Below are positions 30,481 to 41,025 of a stretch of 64,000 nt of DNA, one piece after another (position 1 is the stretch's first letter; each line of letters begins with the position of its first letter). The notes beneath the pieces are model-generated. The model was not told the origin of the DNA, ran no database searches, and saw only the letters and a list, made by a program, of their open reading frames with translations. The DNA comes from Bacillus pumilus (GTDB lineage Bacteria > Bacillota > Bacilli > Bacillales > Bacillaceae), in NCBI RefSeq assembly GCF_038738535.1, contig NZ_CP046128.1:1984001-2048000 (forward strand). The letters are read 5' to 3'. The position numbers and the translations under genes are program-made.

Positions 30481-31659
30481 TTAAGCGTAAGAATGAAGCC
30501 CTGCAATCACAAGATTGACAAAGATGAGATTAAACATAATGATGGCGAATCCGATGACAGCTAGCCAAGCGGACTTTTCGCCATGCCAGCCCCTGGATAA
30601 GCGAAGGTGAAGGTAGGCTGCATAAAAGAGAAACGTAATCAATGCCCATACTTCCTTCGGGTCCCAGCCCCAGAACCGAGTCCAGGCAATTTGCGCCCAA
30701 ATCATTGCAAAAATCAGCCCGCCTAACGCAAATACAGGGAAACCAATGGAAACAGCTCTATATCCAATTTCATCGACTAAATCTAGGTTCACCTGTTTCA
30801 CAAGCGGTTGAAGCAGAGCGCTGAGTCGTTTGCGAATGATCAACCGAATCAGTCCATACAAGATCAGCCCCGTGCCGAATGACCATAACACCGTATTGAC
30901 CTTTCTTCCTGAAAAAACAGGCGGCAAATCAACAAATGGTTCCAAACGATCTTGCGTCACAAGCTCTCCTTTATGAGGTCCAACTAGAGCTGGCAGCTCA
31001 TAGACCATCACACTTTCCTCTTTATTTTTATCGACCCAATTAAATTTTGCCTCGTACCCTGTCATTCTAAAGATGGACGTGACAGCGATAAATGCAAGTG
31101 TAACAACAATCATAAACATGACGAGCTCTAAACCAAATGTCTTCTTCCCTGGCTTTGTTTGATCGACATGCTTTAATAGGAAGATGACACCTGCCACAAA
31201 GCTGATCGCTAAAATGGCTTGCCCAAGTGCTGCTGTTGTCACGTGAATATAAAGCCAATTACTTTGTAGTGAAGGAATCAGCGGTGAAATATCTGATGGG
31301 AACATACTTGCATAGGCAATAATCAATAAAGCGATTGGAAGTGTAAATAAACCAAGTACAGACACTTGATACACAAAATATAAAATGATGAATGCGAGCA
31401 CAAGCATCATGCCAAAAGCGGTTGTGAATTCAAACAAATTACTGACTGGTGCATGACCAGACGCCATCCACCTTGAAATAAAATAGCCAAATTGGCTTAA
31501 AAAACCGATGATGGTGAGCGTAATGCCGATAAGTGCTGCCTTATTCCTGCGCGGTCCATCAACTTGCTTTTTTCCTTTAATGGCACCACCAAAAAAAGGA
31601 ACTGCCGCTAAATACAATAGAAAAGCTGCAAATAACAGGTTTTCACTGACTGCTGCCAT
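30481..31659 (-). CDS. resC: Cytochrome c biogenesis protein ResC (CcsA)
   Basis: A 392-residue integral membrane protein with eight to ten helices. The heme-handling tryptophan-rich motif [12 protein letters not shown] is at about 322-333, with a flanking conserved His residue in [11 protein letters not shown]. With ResB it forms the system II heme transporter and ligase that attaches heme to apocytochrome c outside the membrane. The start overlaps the resB end by 17 bases. Confidence 0.96.
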   Translation of the reverse strand: MAAVSENLLFAAFLLYLAAVPFFGGAIKGKKQVDGPRRNKAALIGITLTIIGFLSQFGYFISRWMASGHAPVSNLFEFTTAFGMMLVLAFIILYFVYQVSVLGLFTLPIALLIIAYASMFPSDISPLIPSLQSNWLYIHVTTAALGQAILAISFVAGVIFLLKHVDQTKPGKKTFGLELVMFMIVVTLAFIAVTSIFRMTGYEAKFNWVDKNKEESVMVYELPALVGPHKGELVTQDRLEPFVDLPPVFSGRKVNTVLWSFGTGLILYGLIRLIIRKRLSALLQPLVKQVNLDLVDEIGYRAVSIGFPVFALGGLIFAMIWAQIAWTRFWGWDPKEVWALITFLFYAAYLHLRLSRGWHGEKSAWLAVIGFAIIMFNLIFVNLVIAGLHSYA

Positions 31660-33322
31660 CTAATCCTTCCCCCTTGCTTTTGCTGATACTTGTTGTATCA
31701 GGCAGTTCTTTTTGATCAACTGGCTGTTTGATGCCACTGTCACTTAGTAACACGTTGAGATCAGACTTTAAGCCGAACCAGTTTTTGTTTGTGTGTCCTG
31801 CCACAAATACTTTTCCATCCTTTGCAGACAGCCAAATTCTTCTATGCTGCCAATACATCCCCTGCACGACACCAATCATGAAGATAATCCCGCCTACGAT
31901 GAGCACCCCGAGAGTTAAATCTTTTCTAACCGTCAATCCCGTGACGTTTTTCGTTTCCACTCGATCAAACTTCATTTTATATATGTTGTTATCAGAGCCT
32001 TCTACTGTCTCTTGAATCGCCACAAAGCTTTTTTCACCTTTAGGCTTTTCAGGAGAAATCATTTCAAACACGAAAGCAGGATTATTTGGATTCCTTGTTT
32101 TCGTACTCGGCGTTCCATCATCGTCAAAATAAAAATCAGGGAGATAGCTCATCACTTTGACTTTGTAACCGCTACCAAGATCATATTCTGACTTAGGCTC
32201 CAGCAGATTAATCTTCACTGTTCCGAAAGATTTTTCTGTATCTTTACGAATCAGTTGAAAGACCATTTGATCGAGTTCATTTTGTTTAAAATCCACTTGA
32301 TATAATGAGAAATGATCAAACTTGAGCGGTTCGTTCACTTTGATATCGTGTTCTGTTACCTGCTTCAGCTTGGGCTTTTCACCAAACACAACTTCCCCTT
32401 CACGTTTGTATAAAGTGGCATCGGTTTTATAACTTTTCACCACTTGACCGTCGCCAGCTCTTTCAATCGCATTCTCAAACACTTCTTTTTCATTTCCAGT
32501 TTCATAGCGGTCAATTGAAAACGCATTATTTTTCAAGAAGTATTGACCATCTGTGCCTGGGATTGGGGCCGTTTCACCTTCTCTGACCCAGAGCGTTTCA
32601 TCCACGTACATGCCTGGGACAAATCGGAGCATCGATCCAATGAGAAAGATGATTAATCCAATGTGATTGACGTAAGGCCCCCAGCGTGAAAAGCGGCCTT
32701 TTTCAGCTAAAATATGTCCGTTTTCTTCTCGCACGCGGTAACGCTTTTGTTTCATTGCTCTTATGATGCCTTCATATGTATGCTGATCTAACGTTTTGTC
32801 TGTTTCACTGAACAGACGCTGTCTTCTCATAAAGCCTTCTTTTTTGATAACCCCTTGGTTTTTAAGTGCCCGATAAAGAGGAATGACCCGGTCGAGACTG
32901 CAAATGACAAGGGAGATTCCGATTGATGCGACTAAAGCTAAAAACCACCAAGAATTATAAAGATCATGGAATCCAAGTATGTAATACAGTTTACCAAACG
33001 ACCCATATTGCTCTTCATAATAGGTGGAAGCAGATGCACCTGGCGGAATAAACCGCTCCTGCGGAAAAATGGTTCCTAGTGAGGAAGCAAGCAGTGTAAT
33101 AATTATCAGCCACACACCCACTTTAACGGAAGAAAAAAAGTTCCATACTTTATCCACAATCGTTTTGTTGTATGTTTGCGAGCGTCTTGCACTGCCGTCA
33201 TATCTCATATCAAGCAGCTTTGAAGAGTTTTTCTCTATAGCTGCAATTGGATTCCCGCATGATTCACATAAAACAGTACCGATTGGATTAATATGTCCAC
33301 ACTCGCACTTTACCTCTTTCAT
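31643..33322 (-). CDS. resB: Cytochrome c biogenesis protein ResB (Ccs1)
   Basis: A 559-residue protein: an N-terminal zinc-ribbon-like stretch ([18 protein letters not shown], residues 5-22), three membrane helices in the first 240 residues, a long extracytoplasmic domain (about 245-465) and a final helix near 470-490. It is the system II partner of ResC. It starts one base after resA, consistent with a resABC transcript. Confidence 0.95.
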   Translation of the reverse strand: MKEVKCECGHINPIGTVLCESCGNPIAAIEKNSSKLLDMRYDGSARRSQTYNKTIVDKVWNFFSSVKVGVWLIIITLLASSLGTIFPQERFIPPGASASTYYEEQYGSFGKLYYILGFHDLYNSWWFLALVASIGISLVICSLDRVIPLYRALKNQGVIKKEGFMRRQRLFSETDKTLDQHTYEGIIRAMKQKRYRVREENGHILAEKGRFSRWGPYVNHIGLIIFLIGSMLRFVPGMYVDETLWVREGETAPIPGTDGQYFLKNNAFSIDRYETGNEKEVFENAIERAGDGQVVKSYKTDATLYKREGEVVFGEKPKLKQVTEHDIKVNEPLKFDHFSLYQVDFKQNELDQMVFQLIRKDTEKSFGTVKINLLEPKSEYDLGSGYKVKVMSYLPDFYFDDDGTPSTKTRNPNNPAFVFEMISPEKPKGEKSFVAIQETVEGSDNNIYKMKFDRVETKNVTGLTVRKDLTLGVLIVGGIIFMIGVVQGMYWQHRRIWLSAKDGKVFVAGHTNKNWFGLKSDLNVLLSDSGIKQPVDQKELPDTTSISKSKGEGLDGSSQ

Positions 33323-33323
33323 T

Positions 33324-33854
33324 CTATGACCCCTTTGGTTTAATCAAATTCATATATTCATAGACATTACGTTCTGTCATGGTTCCCTTTATGACTTTGA
33401 TTACCTTGCCTTCAGGATTAATTAAAAATGTGGTTGGCAGCGGCGTAATATCATATGCCTCTGTCACTTGACGATCTTTGTCCATCGCAACAGGAAAATT
33501 CACGCCATAGGATTCCATAAAATTTTTCACGGCAATATTGGATTCCCCAACATTGACTGCAACAATTTCCACACCGCGATCCTTGAATACTTCATATTGA
33601 TTTGCCATGTAAGGAAATTCTTGTTTACACGGACCACACCAGGTCCCCCAAAAATTAAGGAAGACGCCTTTGCCTTTTAATTCCTTTAATTCAATCCGTT
33701 CCCCATCCACTGATTGAAGGACAAAGTTTGGCGCAATAGATCCTTCTTTGACTTGATCCTGTTTGGCAAATACTGAGTTATACATCGTATAACAAAGTGC
33801 AGCAAGCATCACGAGGAGAATGCCCGTCCGTATGAAAAACCGTCTTTTCTTCAT
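33324..33854 (-). CDS. resA: Thiol-disulfide oxidoreductase ResA (CGPC variant)
   Basis: A 176-residue membrane-anchored thioredoxin-like protein: anchor helix at about 8-27, then a TlpA/ResA fold with [16 protein letters not shown] (Cys pair near 71/74). It reduces the heme-binding cysteines of apocytochrome c. The active site here is CGPC; I remember CEPC in B. subtilis ResA. The following Glu of KQEF, important in ResA chemistry, is kept. The ATG at 33854 has AAGGGG upstream; a longer frame lacks a site. Confidence 0.94.
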   Translation of the reverse strand: MKKRRFFIRTGILLVMLAALCYTMYNSVFAKQDQVKEGSIAPNFVLQSVDGERIELKELKGKGVFLNFWGTWCGPCKQEFPYMANQYEVFKDRGVEIVAVNVGESNIAVKNFMESYGVNFPVAMDKDRQVTEAYDITPLPTTFLINPEGKVIKVIKGTMTERNVYEYMNLIKPKGS

Positions 33855-33944
33855 CTGAAGTACCCCTTCCCCATAGACATTCAGGTAAATTATAGCATTC
33901 TCCTTCTTTTGATGCTTCTTCATTTTTTGAAGTTTATGTGAAAA

Positions 33945-34679
33945 TTAAAAAGCGCTTTTCCCATGATCTGCAATCGCTCTCAGGCGCTTGACTTCATGCG
34001 GAGACAATTCTCTGCGGTCTCCCGGTCTCATGCCTTCAATATGAAGGAACGCATATTGCTCTCTTTTTAGCTTTAACACATCATGACCGATCGCTTCAAA
34101 CATGCGGCGCACTTGTCTGTTTCTGCCTTCATGAATGGTTAATTGAACGATAGATGTCTGCTTTCGTTTATCGATAGAAAGCATTTTGGCACGAGCACGT
34201 GCTGTCTTTTTATGATCTAACATGATCCCTTTTTCTAGCTTTCTAAGCAATTCCTTTGATGGGATGCCTTTTAGCTTCGCTGCATACGTTTTATCAATTT
34301 CATATTTCGGATGCATGAGCTTATGGGCAAATTCCCCGTCATTTGTAATTAAAATCAAACCGCTCGTATCATAATCTAAGCGGCCGATTGGATAAAGGCG
34401 CTGCGGGACGTCATCAAAGAAATCTGTGACGACCTTACGTCCTTTATCATCCTCAGCAGCTGAAATGACGCCGCGCGGTTTATAAAGCATAAAGTAAACC
34501 GGTTCTTCTCTTTCAAGCTTTAATCCGTTGACTTCAATTTTATCTGAAGAGCCCACTTTTACTCCGAGCTCTGTCACTGTCTGGCCATTAACGGTAACTC
34601 GTCCTTCTTTAATTAATTCTTCTGCCTTTCGTCTAGAAGCGACGCCGGCATGTGCAATTACTTTCTGTAAACGTTCCAT
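33945..34679 (-). CDS. rluB: 23S rRNA pseudouridine synthase RluB
   Basis: A 244-residue RsuA/RluB-type enzyme: N-terminal S4 RNA-binding domain (about 1-60, MERLQKVIAHAGVASRRKAEELI) and a catalytic domain with GRLDYDTSGLI (about 98-108, catalytic Asp) and EGRNRQVRRM near 174. Modifies helix 89-region uridines of 23S rRNA in characterised homologues. A ribosome binding site AGGTGAAAG lies before the ATG. It precedes resA by 90 bases and may be transcribed with it. Confidence 0.94.
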   Translation of the reverse strand: MERLQKVIAHAGVASRRKAEELIKEGRVTVNGQTVTELGVKVGSSDKIEVNGLKLEREEPVYFMLYKPRGVISAAEDDKGRKVVTDFFDDVPQRLYPIGRLDYDTSGLILITNDGEFAHKLMHPKYEIDKTYAAKLKGIPSKELLRKLEKGIMLDHKKTARARAKMLSIDKRKQTSIVQLTIHEGRNRQVRRMFEAIGHDVLKLKREQYAFLHIEGMRPGDRRELSPHEVKRLRAIADHGKSAF

Positions 34680-34800
34680 TTGTCTTTCACCTCATGTACT
34701 ATCTTACTTGCTTGACTTAAAACAAACAAGCATTCGTGGAAAAATAAGCGATTCGTCTGTCTAATTTCAGCTAAAAAGCGATTTTCCATCCACGAAATAC
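34680..34800 (-). promoter_or_regulatory. rluB leader with hairpin and repeats
   Basis: No gene. TTCGTGG (34733-34739) and CCACGAA (34790-34796) pair around two copies of AAGCGATT. A plausible weak promoter TTGTTT-N17-TAAGAT is on the minus strand near 34703-34731. The region separates rluB from spmB. Confidence 0.35.
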
Positions 34801-34823
34801 AAAAAAGCGCCTCATTAGGCGCC
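34801..34823 (-). terminator. Terminator of dacB-spmAB
   Basis: GCGCCT / AGGCGC stem overlapping the spmB stop, followed by six T on the minus strand. Confidence 0.75.
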
Positions 34824-35351
34824 GCTAAATAACAAACTGACGATGATGACAGATGCAATGATTCCAATGAGGTCCGCTAACAGTCCTACTTTCAGCGCAT
34901 CCCCCATCTTTTTAATACCGACTGCTCCAAAATAGACCGTTAAAATGTATAGAGTGGTGTCAGTTGACCCTTGCATGACAGCTGCGAGCTGTCCGATAAA
35001 AGAATCTGGTCCATATGTCGCAATGAGGTCTGATGTCATCCCGAGTGCGGCCGTGCCAGATATCGGACGAATAAACGCAAGCGGCACCACTTCTGCCGGG
35101 AAGCCGATCGCTGTAAACACGGGTTTTAACAGTCCCATGACAAAGTCAAGCGCACCAGACGCACGGAATATCGTAATGGCTACAAGCATGCCGACTAAAT
35201 AAGGAATGATTGAAAAGGCAATTTGAATGCCCTCTTTCCCGCCCTCGACAAATGTTTCATAGGTCGGTACCTTTTTAATGGTTCCCGCAATTAAAATTCC
35301 TGCGATGATCAGTGGGATCAAAGCAAGTGACAGCCAGTTAATTAATGACAC
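34815..35351 (-). CDS. spmB: Spore maturation protein SpmB
   Basis: A 178-residue polytopic protein (nucleoside-recognition/Gate domain type) with five or six helices and the conserved TYETFVEGGKEGI (near 30-42). With SpmA it supports spore core dehydration. I use the GTG at 35351 behind GGGGGTGAT: this gives the family length and places it four bases after spmA, while the longer frame would overlap spmA by 53 bases. Last gene of dacB-spmA-spmB. Confidence 0.9.
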   Translation of the reverse strand: MSLINWLSLALIPLIIAGILIAGTIKKVPTYETFVEGGKEGIQIAFSIIPYLVGMLVAITIFRASGALDFVMGLLKPVFTAIGFPAEVVPLAFIRPISGTAALGMTSDLIATYGPDSFIGQLAAVMQGSTDTTLYILTVYFGAVGIKKMGDALKVGLLADLIGIIASVIIVSLLFSGA

Positions 35352-35355
35352 GAGA

Positions 35356-35943
35356 TCACCCCCGCCTGCTTCTGCGATAGTGGAAATAGCGATCAATGAG
35401 AATTGCACCGATTCCTGAAATGAGTGTTGCCAAAATGGTTGGGCCTACAATGTCTGTTGGCTGATCTGCACCATAGGTCATTCTAATCGCAATGACGGTT
35501 GTTGGCACAAGTGTAATAGAGGATGTGTTGACCGCTAAAAATGTAATCATGGACCGGCTTGCTTCATTTTTTCCGCCGTTTAATGCTTTCATCTGCTCCA
35601 TTGCCTTAATCCCAAGCGGTGTTGCGGCATTCCCGAGACCAAAGAAATTCGCCATAAGGTTGGACAAAATATATCCCATTGCGGGATGGTTAGGCGGAAT
35701 ATCCGGAAATAGCTTTGAAATAAAGGGACGACACAATTTACTAAAGAAATTTAACAAACCTGCCTCTTCTGCAATCTTCATCAGTCCGAGCCAAAAAACG
35801 AGGACACTAATCAGACCAATTGAAATCGTAACTGCTTCTTTTGAGCCCTTAAATACAGCTTCGTTTACTTCCTCCATCGTTCCGTTGAACATCGCATACA
35901 CAAGACCGATGACAGTGAGGAATACCCAAATTAGATTGACCAT
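35356..35943 (-). CDS. spmA: Spore maturation protein SpmA
   Basis: A 195-residue membrane protein with about five helices and the Gate-domain segment [17 protein letters not shown] (near 92-108). Works with SpmB and DacB in cortex maturation and spore dehydration. Its ATG lies 13 bases inside the end of dacB, so translation is coupled. Operon under the sigma-E promoter before dacB. Confidence 0.92.
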   Translation of the reverse strand: MVNLIWVFLTVIGLVYAMFNGTMEEVNEAVFKGSKEAVTISIGLISVLVFWLGLMKIAEEAGLLNFFSKLCRPFISKLFPDIPPNHPAMGYILSNLMANFFGLGNAATPLGIKAMEQMKALNGGKNEASRSMITFLAVNTSSITLVPTTVIAIRMTYGADQPTDIVGPTILATLISGIGAILIDRYFHYRRSRRG

Positions 35944-37088
35944 GAAGATCCGCCTATAGATGTCTGAAAGACAGACTTAAACATTTCTTGAAAGCTTTTT
36001 TGAGGCATTCGATTTCGTTTATTTTCATAAAAAATCGGCACTTGCTCGATCACCTGGCCATCTAATAAAAATGTCATTTTCCCTACAACATCCGGGATGG
36101 CTTCGGCGTTTTTTTCCCACTTCTTTTGAGGGGTAAGCATTTCCGTTTCAATTTCCACTAGCTTTTTCTCATCTTCATTTAAAAAATAGTCCACATCACG
36201 CTTGATAAATGCTTTTTTTTCGTAAAAGGTTCCTTTTAACGAAGCGAGTCTTCCTTTTTCAGCAAGTACGTACGTTTTATAGTGATCAAATGCATATTCA
36301 AACATAGAGATATGATCCTTCCAGTCATCTGGGGCATTAATGGTCACAGCGATCAGCGCCGCATCCCCTTTTGCAGCTGTAGAGACAAGTGTGCGTTTTG
36401 CAAGCTTCGTATATCCCGTTTTCCCCCCAGTTGAATATTGATATAAACCAGTGAGGAGCTTGTTTTTATTTTTCCAATAGCCTTCCATCGTTTTCGCTTT
36501 ATAGAAAGTCGTGCCCGCAATTTTTTGATATTGTTTATGCTCCATGGCGTATTTTGTTAAGATGGCCATGTCATAGGCTGATGAATAATGATGTTTATGA
36601 TCATCGAGTCCATGCGGATTTTGAAAATTTGTATTCTCCATTCCTAGTTCAGACGCTTTTTGATTCATCATAAAAATAAATCCTTCTAAGCTGCCGCCCA
36701 CATGCTCTGCAATGGCAACAGCTGCATCATTTCCAGAACGCAGCATAAGCCCGTACGTCAAGTCTTCTAAGCTCACCTTCTGCCCTTCTTTTAAATAGAG
36801 CGATGAGCCCTCTGCTTGAATCGCGCGTTTTGATACCTTGACGGTGTCTTTCATTTTTCCTGATTCAATGGCTAATACCGCCGTCATAATTTTCGTAATA
36901 CTGGCGATTCTCCTTTTTTCATGCTCGTCCTTTCCAAATAGGACTCTGCCTGACTGTCCATCTATTAAAATGGCGCTTCTTGCACTCACAGATAATGATA
37001 TGTCTGCTTTGGCATGTGAGGAAAAAGGCAGTAAGAGTGTAAATAGAAGAAGGACTGCTGTTCCAATTTTTAAATAGGGCATGTTCAT
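35931..37088 (-). CDS. dacB: DacB, sporulation D-alanyl-D-alanine carboxypeptidase (PBP5*)
   Basis: A 385-residue exported S11 peptidase: signal peptide (about 1-27), catalytic SITK (about 63-66), SGN (about 118-120) and KTG (near 222) motifs, and a C-terminal domain ending in an amphipathic segment. It trims cortex peptides during spore formation, controlling cross-linking. The ATG at 37088 uses AAGGA five bases upstream. A sigma-E type promoter precedes it; spmA and spmB follow. Confidence 0.95.
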   Translation of the reverse strand: MNMPYLKIGTAVLLLFTLLLPFSSHAKADISLSVSARSAILIDGQSGRVLFGKDEHEKRRIASITKIMTAVLAIESGKMKDTVKVSKRAIQAEGSSLYLKEGQKVSLEDLTYGLMLRSGNDAAVAIAEHVGGSLEGFIFMMNQKASELGMENTNFQNPHGLDDHKHHYSSAYDMAILTKYAMEHKQYQKIAGTTFYKAKTMEGYWKNKNKLLTGLYQYSTGGKTGYTKLAKRTLVSTAAKGDAALIAVTINAPDDWKDHISMFEYAFDHYKTYVLAEKGRLASLKGTFYEKKAFIKRDVDYFLNEDEKKLVEIETEMLTPQKKWEKNAEAIPDVVGKMTFLLDGQVIEQVPIFYENKRNRMPQKSFQEMFKSVFQTSIGGSSWSI

Positions 37089-37112
37089 TCACGTCCTTGT
37101 CCGTTTTGTACA

Positions 37113-37140
37113 AGTGTATGCGCGCCTGAAAAAGTTATGA
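37113..37140 (-). promoter_or_regulatory. Sigma-E promoter of dacB-spmAB
   Basis: TCATAAC (37140-37134), 13 bases, perfect -10 CATACACT (37120-37113). The short spacer is the same as in the spoIIM promoter of this window. Confidence 0.65.
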
Positions 37141-37151
37141 TGCCTCGTCCA

Positions 37152-37188
37152 TAAAAAAAAGCGTCTCTATATGTAGAGACACTTTTTC
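37152..37188 (-). terminator. Terminator of ypuI
   Basis: AAAGCGTCTCTA / TAGAGACACTTT stem with eight T on the minus strand. Confidence 0.85.
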
Positions 37189-37194
37189 CTCTTG

Positions 37195-37674
37195 CTATAC
37201 CATTTTCATTTGCTGATGAGATGTCGTATATTCTAGCTCTTCTCTCATCGCTAAAAAATCGTTTTCTAATGAAGAAAATAATCGTTTCATATCAGCGGAT
37301 ACTTCATGGTGGAAAACAATGCTGCCCTTTCCTGTATACGCGGAACGGCTGTCTTCATACCATGTATCCTTTTTCGGCGTGAAAAACTCTTCAATACATT
37401 GATGATAAATACGGTGAAGCGTTTGCTGCGCGGCTTGCTGCGGGAATGTCTGCTGCTGGCTGATTTTCCTGCAAACTGCCGCTGCATCCTCGCTGTACAC
37501 TGCAAGCTTCCGTAATGTATTCAATATGTCACAATAATAGGCTTCCGCTTCAGGGTTTAATCGTTTCATGCTTGATAAGGTAGCTTCATTCAGAAAACCA
37601 TTCATTTCAGTTGCAACCTTTGATAAAAAGACGCCTGCTTGATCAACTTGAGCCTTTACATTCATATGTGCCAT
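37195..37674 (-). CDS. ypuI: YpuI (DUF3907-like), unknown function
   Basis: A 159-residue soluble helical protein with several conserved aromatic and charged positions (EAYYCDILNTLRKL, EEFFTPKKDTWYEDSR). It matches the YpuI family by position between scpB and dacB. The ribosome binding site before the ATG is distant (AAGG about 15 bases away), so the exact start is uncertain; the Met three codons on is an alternative. No function can be assigned. Confidence 0.75.
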   Translation of the reverse strand: MAHMNVKAQVDQAGVFLSKVATEMNGFLNEATLSSMKRLNPEAEAYYCDILNTLRKLAVYSEDAAAVCRKISQQQTFPQQAAQQTLHRIYHQCIEEFFTPKKDTWYEDSRSAYTGKGSIVFHHEVSADMKRLFSSLENDFLAMREELEYTTSHQQMKMV

Positions 37675-37787
37675 TTGTTTCGTGTTTACCTTCCCCTCAT
37701 GGCTTTATTACCATTTTATCTGACATCAATAGATGTTAGACCTAAAATCTTTTTTATATTTTATCATACATTTTTCATTCTTTTGAA

Positions 37788-38381
37788 CTATTTTATCTCT
37801 TCGAATGTTTGATTGAAGTTTTCAAAAAATAGATCAGCCTCTTCTTGTACACCATCTGCTTCCACATTCTCTGGCAGCGGCGGTAATTCATCCAATGCCT
37901 TTAAGCCAAACTGCTCTAAAAAAGTAGGTGTTGTCCCATAAAGAATTGCTCGCCCAGGGCCCTCGGCACGTCCAACTTCACAGAGCAGCGCTTTGGCTAC
38001 TAAACTATGAAGCACCCGCTCTGATTTGACTCCTCTAATTTCTTCTACCTCACTGCGTGTGATCGGCTGTTTATAAGAAACGATTGCGAGTACTTCAAGC
38101 GCTGCCTGTGACAAACCTTTGGATGGGGTCTCGACTAATTTTTTCAAATAAATGCTGTATTCTTTTTTCGTCAGCAGCATATAAGAATCTGCATATTCAA
38201 TGAGCTCAATTCCTCGTTCTTGTTTTTGATATTCTTCCTTTACGGCAGACATCATGTCGAGTAACGCTGCCTCTTCTACTTCAAGAACAGACATGAGCTG
38301 TTTTTTTGTTAAGCCTTCGTCACCTGCTGCATAAAGCAGCGCTTCTATGATGGCTTTCCAATTCACGATATCAAGCGTCAT
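37788..38381 (-). CDS. scpB: Segregation and condensation protein ScpB
   Basis: A 197-residue dimeric kleisin-associated protein with two winged-helix domains (about 5-80 and 90-165); the segment [33 protein letters not shown] is the typical core. Forms the SMC-ScpA-ScpB condensin. The ATG at 38381 (MTLDIVNWK) gives the B. subtilis length and uses GGGAG; the GTG at 38393 would touch the site. It begins inside the scpA end. Confidence 0.94.
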   Translation of the reverse strand: MTLDIVNWKAIIEALLYAAGDEGLTKKQLMSVLEVEEAALLDMMSAVKEEYQKQERGIELIEYADSYMLLTKKEYSIYLKKLVETPSKGLSQAALEVLAIVSYKQPITRSEVEEIRGVKSERVLHSLVAKALLCEVGRAEGPGRAILYGTTPTFLEQFGLKALDELPPLPENVEADGVQEEADLFFENFNQTFEEIK

Positions 38382-39129
38382 GAATCGTTTCACTCCCTAT
38401 TATATAAATGTCTTCAAAGTTTCCTTCCTGCTCTAACATGATTTGATGACTTTTCATCAATTCAAGAACAGCAAGAAACGTCACGACAAGGTGCTCCTTT
38501 TGATCATGTTGAAATAGAGTCATGAAATTGGTCCGCTTTTTCGTTTTTCTTAAATGGTTCATAATCTCATTCATTTTGTCTTCAATCGGGATTTCTTGTC
38601 TTGTAATCTTAGATGGTGCTGGTTTCGTTATTTTTTTTCGGTTCAATACCTTTTGGAACGCACCTAACATATCATACACCGTGACATGTAAGTTTGTGTC
38701 CTTCACTTCCGATTCTTTTGCAAATTCGCTTAAATCACTCGGAGGTTTTGTAAAGGCATTTTGCCTTTCTTCCTCGCGTTCCTTTAGTTCTTGTGCTGCA
38801 TTTTTATACTTGCGGTATTCAATCAATTTGCCAATCAGCTCTTCTCGAGGGTCCTCTTCCTCTTCGAGCAGGTCTTCATCAAATAGCTCTTCCTCTTGTT
38901 TGGGAAGGAGCATTCTGCTTTTAATACTCAGGAGGGTTGCAGCCATCACCAAATATTCACTTGCCACATCAAGTTCAAGCTCCCTCATTGTGTGGACATA
39001 TAATAAATACTGCTCCGTAATTTTAGCAACGGGAATATCATAAATATCGATTTCCAACCGGTTGATTAAATGTAAAAGTAAGTCCAAAGGACCTTCAAAC
39101 GAATCTATTTTCACCTGATATTCCAGCAT
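38371..39129 (-). CDS. scpA: Segregation and condensation protein ScpA (kleisin)
   Basis: A 252-residue kleisin bridging the SMC head and neck. N-terminal domain begins [22 protein letters not shown]; an acidic stretch ([19 protein letters not shown], about 82-100) leads into the helical middle, and a C-terminal winged helix (about 175-252) contacts the SMC cap. The start at 39129 has GGTGAG upstream and equals the family N-terminus. It overlaps scpB by 11 bases. Confidence 0.95.
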   Translation of the reverse strand: MLEYQVKIDSFEGPLDLLLHLINRLEIDIYDIPVAKITEQYLLYVHTMRELELDVASEYLVMAATLLSIKSRMLLPKQEEELFDEDLLEEEEDPREELIGKLIEYRKYKNAAQELKEREEERQNAFTKPPSDLSEFAKESEVKDTNLHVTVYDMLGAFQKVLNRKKITKPAPSKITRQEIPIEDKMNEIMNHLRKTKKRTNFMTLFQHDQKEHLVVTFLAVLELMKSHQIMLEQEGNFEDIYIIGSETIHDA

Positions 39130-39269
39130 TTTTTTCTCACCATTTCTACTGTCTTCTAAGTACCGTTTCACCGGCTAACCTTTAGTATAAGACAGGATAA
39201 AGCTCTCGTCCAATATAATTTCGACCATGATGTCCTAGGCAAAACAAGAAAAACAGTGGTTTCGCCCAT

Positions 39270-39297
39270 ACCACTCAGGGCATTTATACATAGAATA
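39270..39297 (+). promoter_or_regulatory. Sigma-K type promoter of the YjcZ-like gene
   Basis: ACC (39270-39272), 16 bases, CATAGAATA (39289-39297), an exact match to the sigma-K -10 CATANNNTA with correct -35 spacing. The -10 could also be read by sigma-E. Confidence 0.6.
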
Positions 39298-39338
39298 CCA
39301 TTGTAAACAGAACTGATGAAAAAGGAGGCCGTATCATT

Positions 39339-39431
39339 ATGGGAGATGGCTATAACTTTGGCGGAGGTTTCGCGCTTATTGTCGTGCTTTTCATCTTGCT
39401 GATCATCGTTGGCGCGGCTTGGGTTTATTAA
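39339..39431 (+). CDS. YjcZ-family small sporulation membrane peptide
   Basis: A 30-residue peptide: short Gly-rich start (MGDGYNFGGGF) and one very hydrophobic helix (ALIVVLFILLIIVGAAWVY). This is the plan of the YjcZ/SscA-type sporulation peptides. It has an excellent ribosome binding site (AAAGGAGG, 39320-39327), a sigma-K-like promoter and its own terminator, all supporting a real gene despite its size. The precise role is unknown; a spore assembly or germination function is inferred from the family. Confidence 0.8.
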   Translation: MGDGYNFGGGFALIVVLFILLIIVGAAWVY

Positions 39432-39433
39432 AG

Positions 39434-39480
39434 AAACAGAGCGTCCTTTCACGAAGGGCGCTCTTTCTTCTTTTCTTTTC
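39434..39480 (+). terminator. Terminator of the YjcZ-like gene
   Basis: AGAGCGTCCTTTC / GAAGGGCGCTCT imperfect stem followed by TTTCTTCTTTTCTTTT. Confidence 0.8.
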
Positions 39481-39518
39481 AATATGTTAGACTGAGAGTG
39501 GAAAAGGAGATGACCACT

Positions 39519-40043
39519 GTGTATCCTGAAGCGTACGTGGCTTTTTTACATGAATTTCATACGACAAGAGATTATTTTGAGTGTCATGAAATTCTTGAGG
39601 AATATTGGAAGGAAGACCCGCCTGAGCAGCGCAAAGAATATTGGGTTGGTTTCATTCAGCTTGCCGTTGCTTTGTATCATCAAAGACGGGGAAATGGAAA
39701 AGGGGCAAAACGGCTCATTTCAAACAGCCTCCACTTGCTGGAAGCAAACCGGCCCGTATTAGCGAACCTCGGTCTAGATGATGAGGCGTTTCTCATACTT
39801 CTGAGAACGCTAAAGAAGAAAATGAATGAAGACATGCCCTACGAAAGTGTGTTGCTCCCGATCAAAGATCAAGCGCTTCTTTCTTTATGCCAAGAAATGG
39901 CTCAAAAAGAAGGACTGACCTTTGGACAGGAGAGCAACTTATCCCACACATTTTTGATCGAAAAACATAGACTGCGTGACCGGACAGATGTATTGCTTGA
40001 ACGAAAAAAGCAGATCGAACGTAAAAAAAGCAGAGGACTGTAG
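39519..40043 (+). CDS. ypuF: YpuF, DUF309 family protein
   Basis: A 174-residue soluble helical protein with the DUF309 signature YFECHEILEEYWK (near 19-31) and FIQLAVALYHQRRGN (near 45-59). Its conserved His, Glu and Cys suggest a ligand or metal site but no activity is known. GTG at 39519 is chosen because AAAAGGAG is nine bases upstream and the length equals the B. subtilis protein; an upstream GTG at 39498 lacks a site. Confidence 0.85.
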   Translation: MYPEAYVAFLHEFHTTRDYFECHEILEEYWKEDPPEQRKEYWVGFIQLAVALYHQRRGNGKGAKRLISNSLHLLEANRPVLANLGLDDEAFLILLRTLKKKMNEDMPYESVLLPIKDQALLSLCQEMAQKEGLTFGQESNLSHTFLIEKHRLRDRTDVLLERKKQIERKKSRGL

Positions 40044-40055
40044 CCTCTGCTTTTA
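40024..40055 (+). terminator. Convergent terminator between ypuF and ribT
   Basis: AAAAGCAGAGG / CCTCTGCTTTT stem overlapping the ypuF stop, with A/T tracts on both sides. Confidence 0.85.
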
Positions 40056-40067
40056 CATGTGTGATAT

Positions 40068-40430
<363 letters not shown>

Positions 40431-40534
40431 TCAATATTCAAATTATCCTAATGTCCAGCAAATGTCTCACGAATCATTTGCTCATCACACATTATAAACA
40501 TTTTTATACCGTTTTTAAACTCTTTTTCACTAAA

Positions 40535-40999
40535 TTAACGAAAGGTTCGATTGAGATTCGCCATTTCAATGGCAGCTGCAGCCGATTCGCTGCCTTTATT
40601 TCCAGCTTTTGTGCCGGCTCTTTCGATGGCTTGTTCAATGGATTCTGTTGTTAGTACACCAAAGATAATCGGTACCCCTGTTGACATGGCACTTTGAGCA
40701 ATTCCTTTAGCGGCTTCATTACAAACATAATCGTAGTGAGTTGTTGCGCCCCGGATTACGGTTCCTAGTGTAATGACGGCATCGTATTTCTTTGTTTCAG
40801 CTAGTTTTTTTGCCATGTACGGAATTTCAAAAGCACCCGGTACCCACACGACATCAATATCGTCACCGTTTGCTCCGTGTCTGAGCAATGTATCTTCTGC
40901 TCCGTCAAGCAGTTTACTTGTAATAAAGTCATTAAATCTCGCGACGACGATTGCAAATTTTAGTCCTTCTGCTACTACATGCCCTTGTATTGTATTCAT
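40535..40999 (-). CDS. ribH: 6,7-dimethyl-8-ribityllumazine synthase
   Basis: A 154-residue enzyme that condenses 5-amino-6-ribitylaminouracil with DHBP. The family motifs [13 protein letters not shown] (about 52-64), [14 protein letters not shown] (about 79-92, catalytic His) and the C-terminal GNKGSESA are present. It assembles as icosahedral shells in relatives. It lies 26 bases after ribB in the rib transcript. Confidence 0.97.
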   Translation of the reverse strand: MNTIQGHVVAEGLKFAIVVARFNDFITSKLLDGAEDTLLRHGANGDDIDVVWVPGAFEIPYMAKKLAETKKYDAVITLGTVIRGATTHYDYVCNEAAKGIAQSAMSTGVPIIFGVLTTESIEQAIERAGTKAGNKGSESAAAAIEMANLNRTFR

Positions 41000-41025
41000 A
41001 TGTGGATCATCCTTTTTTGTGATTT

